Assembly: GCA_963924555.1 (NCBI GenBank)
Contig: OZ004590.1
Location: 1 to 64,000, forward strand
Source: Crambe crambe
Taxonomy: Eukaryota; Porifera; Demospongiae; Poecilosclerida; Crambeidae
Direction of reading: 5' to 3'
Length of the DNA stretch: 64,000 nucleotides
The stretch's first letter is position 1. Every line of letters starts with the position of its first letter. The notes beneath the pieces were generated by a model that did no database searches, was not told the origin of the DNA, and saw only the letters and a program-made list of their open reading frames with translations. The position numbers and the translations under genes were made by a program. This document shows positions 41,674 to 54,041 of this stretch, in pieces.

Positions 41674-43285
41674 TACTGGAGAAAAAGGTGGACAAAGAAG
41701 AAAACGTAGTCACTTTCCAGCCAAGAAAATTTGATTAGAAGCCCCAAATCCTGCTCTGGAATTGAGCAGGGCTCAAAAGGGCACCTTCTGAGGCTCCTTT
41801 AAAGGTCCCATGCCCTGATTTCACTTTGGGACTCAGCTTACCAAAGCAATGGAGGACCAGGGAGAACGTGAACGGCAGCACCGGGAAGACGGAAAGACAG
41901 CACCAGCAGGAGACAACACGCGAACAGGCAGCACAGGCAGCAAAGTGTTTCTTACCAGCAGAAGAAGGCCAGCAAACAGCTCCAACTGTGAAAAATTTGA
42001 TAAGAGAAATGCAGGCGATTAGCAAGTAATTGTAACATTAGTCATAGCTCACCCAAGGAACAGACCTTACCAGTACCAGTTAATGGGAAGAAGGCCGAGA
42101 GCAGAAGAACTAAAGTAACAACGAGAGACAGCAACGAGCGACAGCTTCTCTACCAAAAGGCCTTTTATAGGCTCTAACCATAGCTACGAGTCATAATTAT
42201 AATTATCACTATGACGTAATTAATTTGTACCTGACCCTTGACCCACATTGTTGGATCAATCACTGCTAGCTCCCTACCTCTACCGTGTCTCCTTCAGGGA
42301 ACCCATAGTTAGGAGAGAATTGCAAGATTGCAAGGATGATTGTAAGTTGTGAGGATTGCAAGTCGGTTGTCCAATGAGAGATGCAAAACTTGAGGCTGTT
42401 CCTCAATAGATGCAGTTGTGCTTTACATTTGGACAACAGACTTGTAGATGAGACATGGTGTAATGTTGTGTGTTGCAGGACCTTGTAAACTAGTGGCACA
42501 GATCACATACAGTATTTCGTGACATGTCTGCTTCTTCCTCTGGGTTGGCTATGCCACTATTATTATTATAGCTAATTTGAGCCTGACCTTTGACCCTAAT
42601 CTCGATGCTAAGTAAGTTTATCCCCCTTGCAGGCAAGCCAGCTTAAGGACTGAACAGTTTGGTTTGAACTGGAGCGCTACCAGCTACTATGATGGATGCT
42701 ATTTTTATGTCTCTTTCTGGTGAGGATTGTATGGACTATAGATTCCATATCATTAATTAATTAATTAATTAGTGTGTGGAATGCTGTCCAGTGGTACAAG
42801 TGCCGTGTAATAAGTGAATTACCCTGACAGTAAATCTCAAATTTGATTTTGTTTCCTCTAGATTGGCAGCGACAGCTAGCCTTTCTTTTAATAGACACCA
42901 GGTTTGAATGAAACTGTTGGAGCTATGACACGGGTCTGAAATGAGGCAAAGAAATAGCTTAGAGACCAGACAGGCAAGGTGTCTGCCAATGCTGTCACTG
43001 CCAATCTTGAGGCTTATTGTGTTCGTCACCTACTAAAGTATAGGCCCATTATGTTAATAAAGTTCTTGCCTATATCACATAATTCGTGGTGGTAAATATC
43101 TCTTTACAAACTTGATGGAAGACTAAATGAGGCTAAGATTTAAATGTGAGTTTTTACGTGTAAGTGGCAGGCAGCTGCACACGTAGAAAAACTGTAATGC
43201 CTACCTCAAAATACTTGTATATAACTATTAAGCCTTGACACTTGGACTAGGTGCACTCTCAGCTTCAGGAAGTCTAATGATACTA
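41674..43285. other. Intergenic with dispersed repeats
   Basis: 41826-42029 (+) is a 67-codon Gln/Arg/Thr-rich frame without known motifs. Its 3' end (41996-42033) reappears at 63964-64000. 42225-42530 recurs at 47620-47890, and 42775-42930 recurs near 47938-48180. AATT runs lie at 42752-42770. These look like copies of old non-coding elements; no gene supported. Confidence 0.55.
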
Positions 43286-43293
43286 CAACTAGC
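43286..43293. repeat. Target-site duplication of the Merlin element, left
   Basis: CAACTAGC, identical to 44631-44638 on the other side of the element. Confidence 0.9.
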
Positions 43294-44630
43294 GGATCAT
43301 CTGACTTATCCGGCACCTCGAATATTAATTAATTTCGCGATGACCTTTGACCTTTCCGCGAACTTGGCGCTAAAAGAGCGGGAATTTCAAGTGTCAGAAA
43401 TGTCTTTGCTTGAACTTGGCCCAATTTTATTTGGGGATATAGAGAAGCTAATTTCATATATGAGGGGGAAGGGGCTTCTTGCTTCAACTTTGACTTGTTC
43501 CAGGTAATTATAATTATACCTGCTGTGTCAAACAATCAATAAACAAACAAAAACAAACAAACAAATTAATTAATTAATTAATTAATTAAGATAAATCAAA
43601 CACATTGATTCTAGATGCAACATAGCCATGCGGGAGATCCCAAGGAGTGATGCAAGAGATAAGTATAGTTGGTGGTGTAGACAATGTAAGGGACGGAAGA
43701 GCATCCGAACAGGTAGCTTCTTCCAAAAGTCCAACAACACTCTGCAACAATGGATGCTGATGTTGTACCTGTGGGCCAGACAGTACCCTGTTACTGATGC
43801 AGCAGAGGAGGCAAAAATGAGCTTGAGAGTGGCCATTGATATTTACCAGTGGTTTCGGGAGGTCTGCACCACCAAACTCCTGCAATCTCCGGTGGTACTT
43901 GGGGGGCCTGGAGTGATAGTCCAGATTGATGAGTCACTGTTTCGGCATAAGCCAAAGGTGTGATGGAATAACAGTAGCTAATATATCAGTATTTATTTTC
44001 ACACTCCCATAGAACCATAGAGGAAGGGCTACCACCCAAGAAGTCTGGGTTTTTGGATTGGTGGATACTTCACATACTCCAGCACTGGGCTTTATGAACA
44101 TAGTAGGTCAGCGTGATGCAGCCACATTGCTACCCATCATACAAGCCCATGTTGCACCTGGGACTATTGTCCATTCAGATCAGTGGGCTGCGTACAACAG
44201 GATAGCTTCACTTCCAAACGTGGCCTCCCACTCTACTGTAAATCACTCGATCACATTCGTCGATCCAGTAACCCACACCCACACTCAAAATGTAGAGTCC
44301 TATTGGAATAGAGTGAAGACAAAGTTAAAGCATATGAAGGGCTGCCATGCTCATCAGGTTCCAAGCTATTTGGACAAATTCATGTGGAGAGAGAGACATG
44401 GCACCACCAAAGCAATGGCTTTTTCAAATATGATGAGGGACATAGCAGCTATTTTCCCTGTATAATTAGTACCCCAACTAAATCAGGCCTTACTTTGATT
44501 CATTGATTCATAAAATAGTCTTGACAATCAAACAGCAAAATCAACACAATCTTGTAGCAGAGGTCAGAGGTCATCGCGAAATGGCGCAAAATTAATTAAT
44601 ATTCGAGGTGCCGGATAAGTCAGATGATCC
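43294..44630 (+). mobile_element. Merlin-type DNA transposon, apparently intact
   Basis: 1337 bp with terminal inverted repeats identical over about 42 bp (starting GGATCATCTGACTTATCCGG) and a more diverged extension containing GCGATGACCT. The flanks are an exact 8-bp duplication CAACTAGC at 43286-43293 and 44631-44638, the size typical of Merlin. It carries a complete three-exon transposase. It sits inside a dispersed repeat whose two halves lie at ~43155-43285 and ~44690-44860. Confidence 0.92.
43400..44465 (+). CDS. Merlin transposase (ISXO2/IS1016-like DDE)
   Basis: Exons 43400-43503, 43615-43957 and 44013-44465 join in phase to 299 aa, ending at TAA. An N-terminal zinc ribbon is formed by C33-x2-C36 and C56-x2-C59 (TCSRC ... 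WWCRQCKG), followed by RKSIRTGSFF. The DDE triad is visible: D140 (VQIDESLF), D205 (VHSDQWAAYN) and E244 (NVESYWNRVK). The length fits the family. It cuts at the terminal repeats and reinserts the element elsewhere in nuclear DNA. Intron 1 contains AAAC and AATT microsatellites. No stop or frameshift was seen, so the enzyme may be functional. The start at 43400 is the first ATG after the left terminal repeat; an upstream frame reads through the repeat but is not expected to be used. Confidence 0.9.
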
Positions 44631-44638
44631 CAACTAGC
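44631..44638. repeat. Target-site duplication of the Merlin element, right
   Basis: CAACTAGC, identical to 43286-43293. Confidence 0.9.
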
Positions 44639-47600
44639 TACTTCATCCTTACCTTCTTGAATAAGCCTTCCATATCCTTGAATATCTTTCGATGCAGGTT
44701 TACCATCTTTAGTAGAATAGAGCCTCGACTCACACAAAAACGGCTGAGCCTGCCTGCAGCCCAAAAAGGTTGTAGAAACTGATAGCTGATTTGTGCTTTT
44801 ATGTAAGTGGCAGGCAGCTGCATGCAAGTACTTACCACAGGGCACTACAATCCTACAAAGTGATGTAGAAATCGATCAAGCAATTACTGTATGTAGCCAT
44901 GGGCTTTTTGGTAGATATAATTATTATTGCTAAAGCACCATAGGGCAGGGGTTCTGGCATTATATAATAGGCATACCCACAGACTAAGAATGATTATTAT
45001 TATTATATTTTGGGATGCCACAACCTTCACTATTAAAATTGACATAGTGACATAGTTACAACAAGCCTTCTACTCTGGTGGCATGGATGCTGGCTATGCA
45101 AGATTACATTGGTGGTTGCTGTCACCATTACTGTCACTTTTTAAACTTTACCATCTCATGTTGTTGGCTAATCACAGAAATGGCATAGTAGAGTGAAGGT
45201 CAGCACACTAGCAACCTCAACAGCTCGTTGACTGTTCCCATGAGGTCAACCTCACTCCAAGATAGTGTTGATGAGCTGTATGCTGTTGATAAGACAGTGC
45301 TTTGACTATGAATGGTGCTTTGACAGTGTCGATGCTGTTGATAAGACAGTGGTTTGACTAGAAGCCTCAGTGATAACTGACCATTGTGCTGATTTCTAGC
45401 AAATTGTGTGGATAGTAAACTTATGCCAGTATAGGGCTATGTCACCCATTATAATTATGGGCTTGAGGTAGGTAACCTGCAGGTGGAGCAAACCCACCAG
45501 CATGGATCCCAAGCCACACCACATGGGATATCCATGTTTACCATCTTGCCTACAATATCATGTTGTTGGCTAAATGGCCATCCTAGGCATCCTTGCCATA
45601 GTACAGTGAAGGTCAGCACACTAGCTTCTAACCTAAACAGCTCTCAACAGGTATATAGTTTGGTTGACTGCTCCCATGAAGGTGCAACATTCTTGAGGCT
45701 AGTTGTAGATAGTTCTAGAAGCCCCTGCAGGATTGGGTAATCAATTGATAACTGACCAGTGTTTTGAGACTACTACAACTAAAGCAGCTGCAGGCTGCCA
45801 ACTGATTTCTAGAAAACCATGTGGATAGTAAACTTTCCTGCTACATTTCATACTTGGTTTGGAGTGTATGGAAATGTGAACGAACAAGTCTGTAGTATCT
45901 TAATATGGGAACAGACAAACTGACAGAATAACACAGAGAGAGGAATTGGTATAGTTCAGAGAAGGGAGGGGGCTTGGCCACTTTAGTGGACTGAATGGCG
46001 AATCAAAACCACCTCTATGGCATTTTACTCTCTGGGGTTAACGTTATCTGAACCGAGCTTAGACTAACACCTGGCTCGAGGTCAAAGGTATCCTGATTCG
46101 TAATCGGCTTAGAAAGGTGTAGATGCAATATGTGTAGCCAATAGCATATCACTCCCCAAAGGGTGTTCAATGCCACTCTGATGGGGTCCATTGTATTTGA
46201 ATAGCCACGTGAATATCGAAATCCCATTCAAGCACTTTTTGAATTTTAATACACCTCGTGGGTGAAGTAGTTTGGTAATTATGGGTGTGATAATTGAAAT
46301 TCAGGATGAGATTGTTAAACTTGAGCTCTACATTTGGACTGACCTGTGGGGCATCATTATAATTGTGAGCTAGAGCAAAAATGGAATTAATGTGTGGCCT
46401 GAATGTGGGCTTGAGCTAGGTAACCTGCAGGTGGAGCAAACCCACCAGCATGGATCCCAACAAGTTCTTACCATATCTGTGTTGTTGGCTAATCACAGAA
46501 ATGGTCCTGGCAGTGAAGGTCAGCACACTAGGACCTCAACAGCTCGTCAACAGGTGGTTGACTGTTCCCATGAGGTCAACATAGTGTTGATGCTGTTGAT
46601 AAGACAGTGCTTTGACTAGAAGCTGCAGGGTTGGTATGGAAATATGACTGATATCGCTTTAGTGGCAAATGAAAACCACCTCTGTGGCACTTTACCCTGT
46701 GGGGTTAATGCTTAGAACAACACCTGGCTGTACCATGGCATGCAGTCCCTAGCCCTAGCCCTAGCCCTATCCTATCCTGATTCTGATTCGTAATCCTCTT
46801 AGATGCAATATGGGTAGCCAATAGCATATCATCTGGGCCCATTGTATTTTAATAGCCACATGAATATCGAAATCCTTTAATGTGGCTAACAATTCTTTGA
46901 TGTGAATTTTAATACACCTCGTGGTGAAGTAGTTTTTATCTTGCTTTACATTTGGACAACCGACTTGCAGACGAGAGGTGACCTGTGGTAACCACTATCC
47001 GGCCTTTCTGCTGAGCATAAAATCAGTGAAATAACGTGGCCTGAACCCATGTCACCCATTAATAATCCTTCTGTGGCTCAAATGTACACTGCCCTAGTTA
47101 TCGTAGCATAAATTGCTTTTTAAAGAAAAGCAGCAATAATATTTACCACCACCAATTATGCACACATGGGCAAGAACTTTATCAAAATAACATGGCCTGA
47201 ACTCGTCCATCGTGTCACCGATATTCCATCCATGCTGGTCAATAAGTTTTATATGTAAGTGGCAGGCAGCTGATGCTTCCCTCAAAGTACAAGCCTTGAG
47301 CCTGCTGCCCAAAAGGCTGTAGAAACTGATAGTTGATTTGTGCCTTGCCGTTGAGTTAAATACTTACCACAAAGCACTTGGATATGTCTAGTGCCTACAG
47401 CATGCTAGCATATTAAAATATATATAATAGGCATCGTTAATTTTCGAGAATTTTTGGTGATTTTTGCTCGTTAATCTTTATCCCTCAGCCAGCAAGGTCA
47501 CATGGACCAATCAGATTCGTGCTGACATCATTGCCTGCAAATCTGATTGGTCCATGTGACCTCGGTGGCTAGTATAGTGTCGAGCACTGTATGTCTATGC

Positions 47601-49400
47601 TCTAACATTATGGCCTGACCTTTGACCTGACCTTTGTTGGATCAATCACTGCTCTCCTTTACCAGCACCCAGCTCCCTACCTCTACCATGTCTCCTTCAG
47701 GGAACCCATAGTTGGGAAGATTGTAAGATGATTGTAAGTCTTGAGGATTACTACTCTGTTCCTGAATAGATGTTTAATAGATGCAGGTTTTTACTGCATC
47801 AATTTGTGCTTTACATATGGAATGTGTTCCAGGACTTTGTAGACTAGTGGCACAGGTGGGGGACCACATACAGTATTTCACGATATATAGCAGCCTATCC
47901 TACCTTTAATTTTGGCTGCAACCTTAATTAGTGCTGTCCAGTGGTACGAGTGGTCCCACGGGATTCTGTACTACCGTGCCTGCTTAGCTGTGCCAAGTAT
48001 ATAGGAATGGGTCGAGGTTAGAATCTTAAATCAGTCAAATCGCAGATTAATACTTTAGAGAAACGAGTGAATTACTGTGACAGTAATCTCTTCTTTGGTT
48101 TTGAATCTCGTTTCTGCTAAATTGGCAGTGACAGCATTGGCAGACGCGTCTGCATCTGGAAATACTTTGCTTAAAAAACGGAGAGTTCTAACGCAGGTCT
48201 GAAATGAGGCAAAGAAATGGGTTCTCGGTCACTTAAACAATACAAATTTGTTGCTATAGTCAGCCATGGACAAGTAAGGCTAACCGACAAACTTGGGGAC
48301 TGGATATCTAGAGACCAATGCTGTCACTGCCTTTATTACTGTCACCTTCTAAAGTATAGGCCCACACTTGATTTCCTATGTTGTTGGCTAATCACAGAAA
48401 TGGCAGAGCGAAGGTCAGCAGCAACAGCTCGTCAACAGGTGGCTGACTGTTCCCTTGAGGTCAACCCGCACTCAAGATAGTGTTGATGAGCTGTATGCTG
48501 TTGATAAGACAGTGCTTTGACTAGAAGCCGCAATCAAGTGATAACTAAATCATGTGGATAGTAAACTGATTCCATTTTCCTTTCTCCTCTCTAGAAGGCT
48601 ATGCCAGTTTACTTGGCTTGGTACTTTACTCTCTTTTAATGCCTGGAGTTAATGTTATCCGAAACAGGCTTAGACTAACACCTGGCTGTACCGTGACACG
48701 TATATTCTCGTCACTATAGGCATATCACCTGACTCACACAGAGGGGATCCCTAAGGAAACCAAAGAGCTCGAGGTCAAAGGTTTAGTCAGGTATCCTCAG
48801 AAAGGTGTAGATGCAATATGGGTAGCCAATAGCACGTCATCTCCCAAGAGAGGTGCAATACCACTCTGATGGGGCCCATTGTATTTGAATAGCCACATGA
48901 ATATCGAAATCCTATAATGTGGCCTTTTTCACTGGAATAATTCTTTGATGTGAATTTTAATACTCCTGGGAAAGTAGTTTGGTAATATGGGTGTGATTAT
49001 TGAAATTAGGTATGATGGCAATCGTATGTCTCCACGAGATTGCAAAGTCGGTTGTCTGTGTAAACTTGAGGCTGTTCCTGAATAGATGCAAGTTTTATTG
49101 TGCTTTACATTTGGACGACTGACTTGCAGACGAGACGTGACCTGTGGTAACCACTATCTGACCTTTCTGCAGAGCATATCAGAAATTGTATTAGTGTGTG
49201 GAATGCCAAGTTGTGTGTTCCGGCACAGGTGGGGCATCGTTATAATTACGAGCCAGAGCCAAATCAAAAAATAATGAACCCATCCGTCATGTCGCCCATT
49301 ATAATTATGGGCTTGAGCCTAGGTAACCTAGGTAACCAGCAGGTGGAACAAACTTTCATTCGGGGCCTCCTAGGAAGATGGAAGCGCCTGGAGAGCAGCT
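44639..49400. repeat. Dispersed non-coding repeats, several families
   Basis: Recurring pieces: GGCTAATCACAGAAATGGC ... GGTCAGCACACTAG ... TGCTGTTGATAAGACAGTGC at 45170-45365, 45565-45690, 46488-46625 and 48386-48530; TAACACCTGGCT ... ATTGTATTTGAATAGCCAC at 46020-46260, 46690-46940 and 48655-48970; TAAGTGGCAGGCAGCTG at 43162, 44808 and 47256; GTGACCTGTGGTAACCACTAT at 46977 and 49136. 47505-47570 contains an inverted repeat around CCAATCAGATTCGTGC / GCAAATCTGATTGG. Frames are short and unconvincing. Confidence 0.7.
46748..46770. repeat. Interstitial telomere-like tract
   Basis: TCCCTAGCCCTAGCCCTAGC embedded in a dispersed repeat that lacks it in other copies; polarity as at the chromosome end. 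Confidence 0.8.
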
Positions 49401-52400
49401 AGAGTGGAGAAAACATCCCAACTGTAGGTTTTTCTTGTTTCCATTTTTGATGGTCCAACCGTACGTAGGTATGGTAGCTATAGCTGATATGTTTCCATAG
49501 CTGGTGTTTACCTTGTACCAAATGGCAGTCTAAATGGTATTTCCGTGGCTGGCTGATGTTTCCTTTTGGCTGTGCGATGTAATTTTGAGTGGTCCGGTGT
49601 GAAATTTTTTTTTGGATGGACGTGCCCACTTTACCCACTTTTATGAGGAGTTTGATAAGCTATGCTAGTGTGAATTTTGCAAAAATGGTTATGACTACCG
49701 TCTGTGAGATTTCGATGAAAAGTAAGCAGGCATGCTTGGGTCGTAGTGTTAGCTAGATTGTTAAATGGCCATTTATTAATATCGGTCTAAATATGCCACA
49801 TAGCTTATGTTTCCGTCCAACTGTAGGTACATTGGCTATTGCCAGTTTGTTAATTGTTGTAGCCAGATTTTTATAGCCTTTTTGTCGAATGGCAGTGCAC
49901 ATGGGTACTAAATAGCCGTAGCTGTTGTGTTTCCGTAGCCATTCCAACTGTAGGTACAGTGATATTTCCAGTCCAACCATTGCAAAAACCACCTTATAAT
50001 TTCTTCTTTTTTTTTTTTTTTTTTTTTTTTTCCATTTCTGATAGTCCAACCTACACTGGCTATAGCCAGTTTGCAGTTTGTTAAAGTTGTGCAGAAGGTG
50101 GACACGAGATTGGAAATGGAACTTTGTAGTCACACGCTTCAGTAGATGATGATAGCAAACACTATAGCTACATCTGTCTACATGGCTTGACCACACACTT
50201 TAGTAGATGACGACAGCAAACCAAACTCTTTTGATACGTAATCGGCAAGGCCAATTAGGCATCAGCAGCAGTGCATATTGTACTTTGGTCTTCTGCATTG
50301 GCTGATCCTTCGGTCTCTGACTGCCAGTCTTCTCTCGGTTACCGGCTATGCTATGATTCTAGTGAGTAGTTTGTAGAACAATTGTCTTGCATCAGGCAGG
50401 GATAGGTGGTGGCCTCAAAGTAATGAAATGTTTTCAAAGCCTTATTGTTCTTAGCCACTAGCTACTGTATAGTGCTACTACTTTATGCAACAGTACAGAA
50501 GGTGGTACTAATGACGAGACTAAGGTTGGACCATTAGAAATGGAAATACCAGCTATGACTATAGCAATCTTACCCATGTAGCTGGTTCAAGCTAATCACA
50601 TATCGAACCCATTGACTGATCCTTCAGCTTCGTGTCCGATGCCTGACTTAATGCCTAGATTCACTTTCGAAATCAGTCAATTTTTTTTCTTCCATTTTTT
50701 CGGAATTTACCAAATGTATCTATAGTAGCATGGTAATAACCCCTTAATGACGAAAATCTCCTAGGGATGTACTAGTATATTGAAATCCCCCTGATGGTTT
50801 TCGAGATATGGTGACTTGACGAGTATTTCGCATGTGTTGTGGGGATATACTAGTTCAGCGAGTGAGCTGACTCTCAAAAATATATATATCGTGCTGCTTT
50901 TCTTTACTAAATGTTCCAGCAAACTAAGGATTAAGACCCGAGAGGGATACCACCCAGCCACATCATGTCCTAATTGTTACACCCGCCCATGCAAATACAA
51001 TAAGACTTTGATCTGTAAGGAATGTGTATTCAATTTACCTTTGTTGTTAACAATTTGTCATCATTGGCCTATACGAGTCCTACTCGCTGCATGGACTGCA
51101 TCTGTCCCCTGCCAACTGTCATAGATTATACATATCACTGGCTACTCCTTGTAGCGATGTAGGATTTATGTCGATTCTCATGCAGCGATGTAGGGTTTGT
51201 GTCGATACTATGACAGTTACAGAGTACAAATGCAGTACCCTACCTTGTTTCTGTACTTTTATTGTTTTCTACGTATGTTATGTATGCAAGGAATAACAGA
51301 TATCGTATGCAAAGAATGATTGATATTTTATGTATTCCAACCGACTTGCAAACTGAGAAGATGGGGGATCAGCCAATGCACCTGATTGCTGCTGATGCCT
51401 AATTGGCCTTGCCAATTAGGTACCAGAAGAGTCAGGTTTGCTCTCTCCACTCTAATAATGTCAGTAATGATACGAGGTAAATTACTTGCAGCACACTAAT
51501 TGCCAATTAATTTTCGTTTCTTTTTTTACCAAACAGTTGAAGACACAGAAGAGGTGGAGAATAGACCAGCTGACTAGTGGTGCTCGATGATTTTTTTTTT
51601 TTTGCCCGAGGGCATCTAGAGATTACCCTTTGTCGTTATCTCCCTCTGCATAGCTTCGACATCATCTGGTAAGACCCTATGAGTTACTATAGATGTTACT
51701 TTTGCAACTGCATCTTAATGGTCATAGCTGAATTTTATTCTCATCACTGCCCCAGTCCATAGCGAAGCCACTTTAGTGGACTAATGAAAACCACTTTATC
51801 TCTTTTAATGCCTAGGGTTAATGTTATCCGAAACAGGCTTAGACTAACACCTGGCTGTACCGTGACACGTATATTCTCGTCACTATAGGCATATCACCTG
51901 ACTCACACAGAGGGGATCCCTAAGGAAACCAAAGAGCTCAAGGTCAAAGGTTTAGTCAGGTATCCTTAGAAAGGGGTAGCCAATAGCACATCAATGAAAT
52001 AAGTAACTGATTTTGTATAAAAATCAGCTATGGATCTACGACGTATTTAATAGACTTTTCAACTACGAGTCGTCTATCAATCGTGTATATATAGAATCAC
52101 TGGTGTAGAGTCACAAGTGATTTCGAAATCATTGGCTGATTCAATAGATGAAAATTGATTTGAATTCATTGGAATCTGATTCCAATTCCACATTTTTATT
52201 AATGCACATGTGATGTCATTAAACTTTCATCAATGTAATGATACAGTCAATTTTAATTGAATGTCTTTTACTTGTAATGATAGTTCTGTGCCGCTGAAGT
52301 AGGAGCTACAATGACGAGTCGTAATTATGATACAGACAAGTGCCATATATTATTATGAATCAACTTACAATAACCAGGAGGAGGCCATTGTGTTTCGTCA

Positions 52401-52560
52401 CTATCATAAGGAGCTAATTAATAAACCAGCAGTCGTTATTACTATGCAATGTTGTATGAATCGACTTACAATAACCAGCCGGATGTGGATCACCACTGTC
52501 AAATAGCAGTGGTCTTTCTTGTATATTATTATGACATCTCTGTATTACCGATAATTGTAA
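49401..52560. other. Non-coding, dispersed repeats
   Basis: Contains the GGCTATAGCCAGTTTG and CCAACTGTAGGTAC word family, also seen on the opposite strand at 56.4-60.3 kb; a poly-T run at 50007-50031; a GCCAATTAGG...CAGCAGTGCA pair at 50245 and 51385; and 51797-51966, almost identical to 48631-48796. The frame at 50816-51124 (102 codons) has no family motif and I do not call it a gene. Confidence 0.6.
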
Positions 52561-52566
52561 CCATTA

Positions 52567-53301
52567 TTAATAATATGTACATGTAGCTACTACCTTAGCT
52601 GTTTCCCTTTTCTGGGCCTTTACTCTCCTTGCCTTCTTCGAAATCTCCACCCTTTTCTCCACGTCTTCATCACCGCTGCTAATTACACTCTCAATCGTGA
52701 CCTAATCATCATAATAATTATAGAGTACCTAATAAACCTCACCTTAGGTATTCCTTTTCGGATCCTTTTAACTTCATCCTTATTCTTCACATTTACCGTC
52801 CCTTCATTCATCCCTTGCCATCTACATATTGTGATATTGTGTAATTGCTATAATGAGAATTAGAGCTGCAACGTACATATGTAATCCTGCTGGCCTTGAC
52901 TGACTTCTTCCTCTTCCTCTTTTTTTCATCAGACCTGGCCACAGGAGAGTCGTGATTAGGCCTGTGAAATTTCGAGAGACCACGAGTCAGTGCAGAATGT
53001 ACGAGTGTGAAATGTATGTTACTACTGTGAAATATACAAGCATTTCCAGTGACAATTGATCAAAGTGAAGAGAAAATAATCACCACATGCTGAATGACGG
53101 GAAAAAAAAAAAAAGTCTGCAGATGATGATGAACATCTTACTATGTAGCTAAATTCGCCTCTTCCAAAAGCTCCATCAGGTTGCCATGGCTACGAGAATG
53201 TCTCTGGGTCATCGATTTTCTGAATTTCTTTCTAGCACGTACTCGATTAGCAATCGTCTCTGTTCCAGACTGGTTGTTGGCAATGTCTTCATTTTTACAG
53301 G
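52567..53301 (-). CDS. Possible lysine/arginine-rich multi-exon gene
   Basis: Open pieces on the - strand bounded by splice-like signals: about 53301-53150 (ANRVRARKKFRKSMTQRHSR...NLMELLEEANLA), 52961-about 52874 (SPVARSDEKKRKRKKSVKA), 52821-52743 (WQGMNEGTVNVKNKDEVKR), 52701-52567 (VTIESVISSGDEDVEKRVEI...). The last two join in phase through GTGAGG...ATTAG. The join between the second and third does not work in phase with the donor I see. All pieces are very basic, suggesting a nuclear or nucleic-acid-binding protein. Family unknown; the 5' end was not found. Confidence 0.35.
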
Positions 53302-53504
53302 ATTAGTATGTGAATATTTCTGTACGAGAGGGAAGGTTTAATTTAGATGCTAGAAGGGTTACTAAATCTACTAAAGTGCAACCTTTTTAAAAATGCTTTA
53401 CAGTGAATATGACAGTGGTATATAAGAGACGATAAAGATACACTGAGGGAAGCCAGAGTAGGTTATGTTTGGAATTGCTGAACACTTGCTGCATGGGCAT
53501 AAAT

Positions 53505-53935
53505 AACGAGGATGCCCTATACACCTAGCAATCCGAATAAAGGACAACTAGCCCTCAAAATACCATCACATGTACACCCCATTTAGGATAACCACACCCT
53601 CTGGCGACCTTAGCCAAACCCTCACAGATATATGCTGGTTCTAGGTCCGAAAAACAAACAACAAGAGGCCCCATACACCTAGCAATCCGAACAAAGGACA
53701 ACTAGAGGCCCTATACACCTAGCAATCCGAATAACAGGCAACTAGCTCTCAGAATAACCACACCCTCTGGCGGCCTTAGCCAAACCCTCACAGATATATG
53801 CTGGTTCTAGGTCCGAAAAAACAACGACGAGAGGCCCCATACACCTAGAAATCCAAATAAAGGACAACTAGAGGCCCTATACACCTAGCAATCCGAACAG
53901 ACAACTAGCCCTCAAAATACCATCACAATGCTCCT
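53505..53935. repeat. Island of the ~150-bp subtelomeric repeat
   Basis: Degenerate units with ATACACCTAGCAATCCGAAT, CTTAGCCAAACCCTCACAG and ATGCTGGTTCTAGGTCCGAA, the same family as 33179-33945, about 20 kb further inward. It is followed by a C-rich stretch (CCTCCCACCCCCACCCCC) at 53932-53955 and a CT-rich stretch to 54000. Confidence 0.85.
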
Positions 53936-54041
53936 CCCACCCCCACCCCCGCACGAAACCCTGACTATAATCCTTCTCCCTCCCTCCTTTCCTACTTTCT
54001 TTTAAGTGGTACTATGAAACAGATCAACGATTCTATTTGCT

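Noticed and set aside
41735-42029. 96-codon - strand frame and overlapping 67-codon + strand frame
   Set aside because: Both strands are open, composition is biased, and neither has a known motif; the shared 37-bp piece is better explained as a duplicated upstream sequence.
43235-43399. Start of the Merlin transposase upstream of the left terminal repeat
   Set aside because: The open frame reads through flanking DNA and the terminal repeat, which cannot be part of the mobile protein; ATG 43400 is the first one inside the element after the repeat.
50816-51124. 102-codon frame
   Set aside because: No recognisable motif, no supporting splice pattern, and it lies within repeat-rich non-coding sequence.
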